A stretch of 6,023 nucleotides of DNA from Candidatus Colwellbacteria bacterium RIFCSPLOWO2_12_FULL_43_11. Lineage in GTDB: Bacteria; Patescibacteriota; Minisyncoccia; UBA6257; Colwellbacteraceae. Both the position numbers and the translations under genes were made by a program. The notes under the pieces were generated by a model, which saw only the letters and a list, made by a program, of their open reading frames with translations, was not told where the DNA came from and did not search any database. Location: positions 1 through 6,023 of the forward strand of contig MHJB01000023.1 of the NCBI GenBank assembly GCA_001817805.1, read 5' to 3'. Within the stretch, counting starts at the first letter, position 1. Each line of letters opens with the position of its first letter. Positions 5,423 to 6,023 of the stretch are shown here, one piece after another.

Positions 5423-6023
5423 ATGAAGCCAGTTATTGTCAGTGGCTTAAAGCCATCTGGAGAACTCCATATCGGTAATTACCTGGGCATGTTGAAGCAA
5501 GCGGCGGAATTGCAGAATTCCAACAAATACCGCTGCTTTTATTTCATTGCCGATTATCATGCTTTAACGCAGAAATACAACCCTAAAGAAAAAGCCGAAG
5601 AGATATATAAGATGGCGGTTGATGCTTTGGCTATGGGACTTGATCCGAAGAAGTCCGTTATTTTCGTTCAATCTCATGTGCCCGAGCACGCAAATCTCAC
5701 TTGGATTTTTAACACGATTACGCCCGTGGGCAAGCTTCAGGGAATGATTGAGTACAAAGAGAAGCTTAATGAGGGGCAGTCGCCTAATACGGGCTTGTTG
5801 GATTACCCCGTGCTTATGGCGGCCGACATCTTGTTGTATAAAGCCGAATTCGTGCCGGTAGGCCAAGACCAGAGGCAGCATATAGAACTGGCCCGCGAGA
5901 TAGTGAGAACCTTTAATGACAGATTCGGCCAAACGTTCAAGGAACCTAAGGCGGTTTTAACGAAGGCTACAAGAATTATGAGCCTGGATAACCCGGAGAA
6001 AAAGATGTCTAAATCAATTCCCG
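5423..6023 (+). CDS. trpS: Tryptophanyl-tRNA synthetase, 3' end cut off by window
   Basis: Class I tryptophan-tRNA ligase, normally a cytoplasmic homodimer of about 330 residues. The first 200 are visible and the frame is open at the right edge. The ATG at 5423 gives MKPVIVSGLKPSGELHIGNYLG, the standard TrpRS N-terminus, with HIGN (HIGH equivalent) at 16-19. Other family signatures are FIADYHALT, the stretch NTITPVGKLQGMIEYKEK, DYPVLMAADILLYKA, and VPVGQDQRQHIELAREI, which is typical of bacterial TrpRS. A perfect KMSKS lies at 194-198, just before the edge. No insertion or frameshift is seen. It starts 22 nt after ileS on the same strand and could be cotranscribed with it. A TATAAT sits in the gap, and no Shine-Dalgarno sequence is visible. 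Confidence 0.96.
   Translation, partial: MKPVIVSGLKPSGELHIGNYLGMLKQAAELQNSNKYRCFYFIADYHALTQKYNPKEKAEEIYKMAVDALAMGLDPKKSVIFVQSHVPEHANLTWIFNTITPVGKLQGMIEYKEKLNEGQSPNTGLLDYPVLMAADILLYKAEFVPVGQDQRQHIELAREIVRTFNDRFGQTFKEPKAVLTKATRIMSLDNPEKKMSKSIP

Noticed and set aside
5564..5932. 122-residue open frame on the minus strand
   Set aside because: It lies wholly antisense to trpS, whose conserved TrpRS motifs fill the same stretch; the minus-strand product resembles no family I recognise.
1..6023. Recoded TGA (as in Gracilibacteria or SR1)
   Set aside because: No in-frame TGA occurs in any of the four genes, and Trp and Gly use their usual codons; the standard code is sufficient.
1..6023. CRISPR array, tRNA or rRNA gene, T-box leader
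   Set aside because: No regularly spaced repeats or tRNA-like cloverleaf were seen, and the gaps before ileS and trpS are too short to hold a T-box leader.

Overview
The window is a same-strand run of class I aminoacyl-tRNA synthetase genes: argS (5' end missing), a small GIY-YIG nuclease gene, ileS, and trpS (3' end missing). No in-frame TGA is read as sense, so the standard bacterial code fits. Recognisable Shine-Dalgarno sequences are absent before the three visible starts. Base composition is moderate to AT-rich, intergenic gaps are short, there is a tiny stand-alone GIY-YIG gene, and ileS is of the eukaryote-like type 2. Together these suggest a Patescibacteria/CPR (Parcubacteria-like) genome. 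That placement is inference from general features, not from a marker gene.

Layout: nt 2-1627 encode all of ArgS except about 35 N-terminal residues. Nt 1628-1704 hold an 18-bp AT-rich palindrome followed by the left copy of a 13-bp inverted repeat. Nt 1705-1935 encode a 76-residue GIY-YIG protein. Nt 1936-1992 hold the right copy of the inverted repeat, a weak terminator-like hairpin and a TTGAGT/TATAAT promoter-like pair in front of ileS. Nt 1993-5400 encode an 1135-residue IleRS. Nt 5401-5422 are a 22-nt gap with a TATAAT element. Nt 5423-6023 encode the first 200 residues of TrpS.

The outstanding feature is inside ileS. A complete histidine-phosphatase (phosphoglycerate-mutase-like) domain of about 190 residues, with RHG, the second Arg, the acidic residue and the second His all present, is inserted in frame between the two Cys-x-x-Cys knuckles of a zinc-binding module. 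The rest of the synthetase looks intact (nucleotide-binding signature, KMSKS, editing domain, zinc knuckles, tRNA-binding C-terminal region). The same enzyme has the first signature motif as G-I-H-H rather than H-I-G-H, the form known from type 2 IleRS and linked to mupirocin resistance.

The second unusual region is the argS-ileS gap. There the GIY-YIG gene is bracketed by perfect inverted repeats and preceded by a long palindrome, so it resembles a small inserted cassette whose right end may supply promoter sequence to ileS. Functionally, the three housekeeping genes charge tRNA-Arg, tRNA-Ile and tRNA-Trp in the cytoplasm. The GIY-YIG gene has no evident link to that job.
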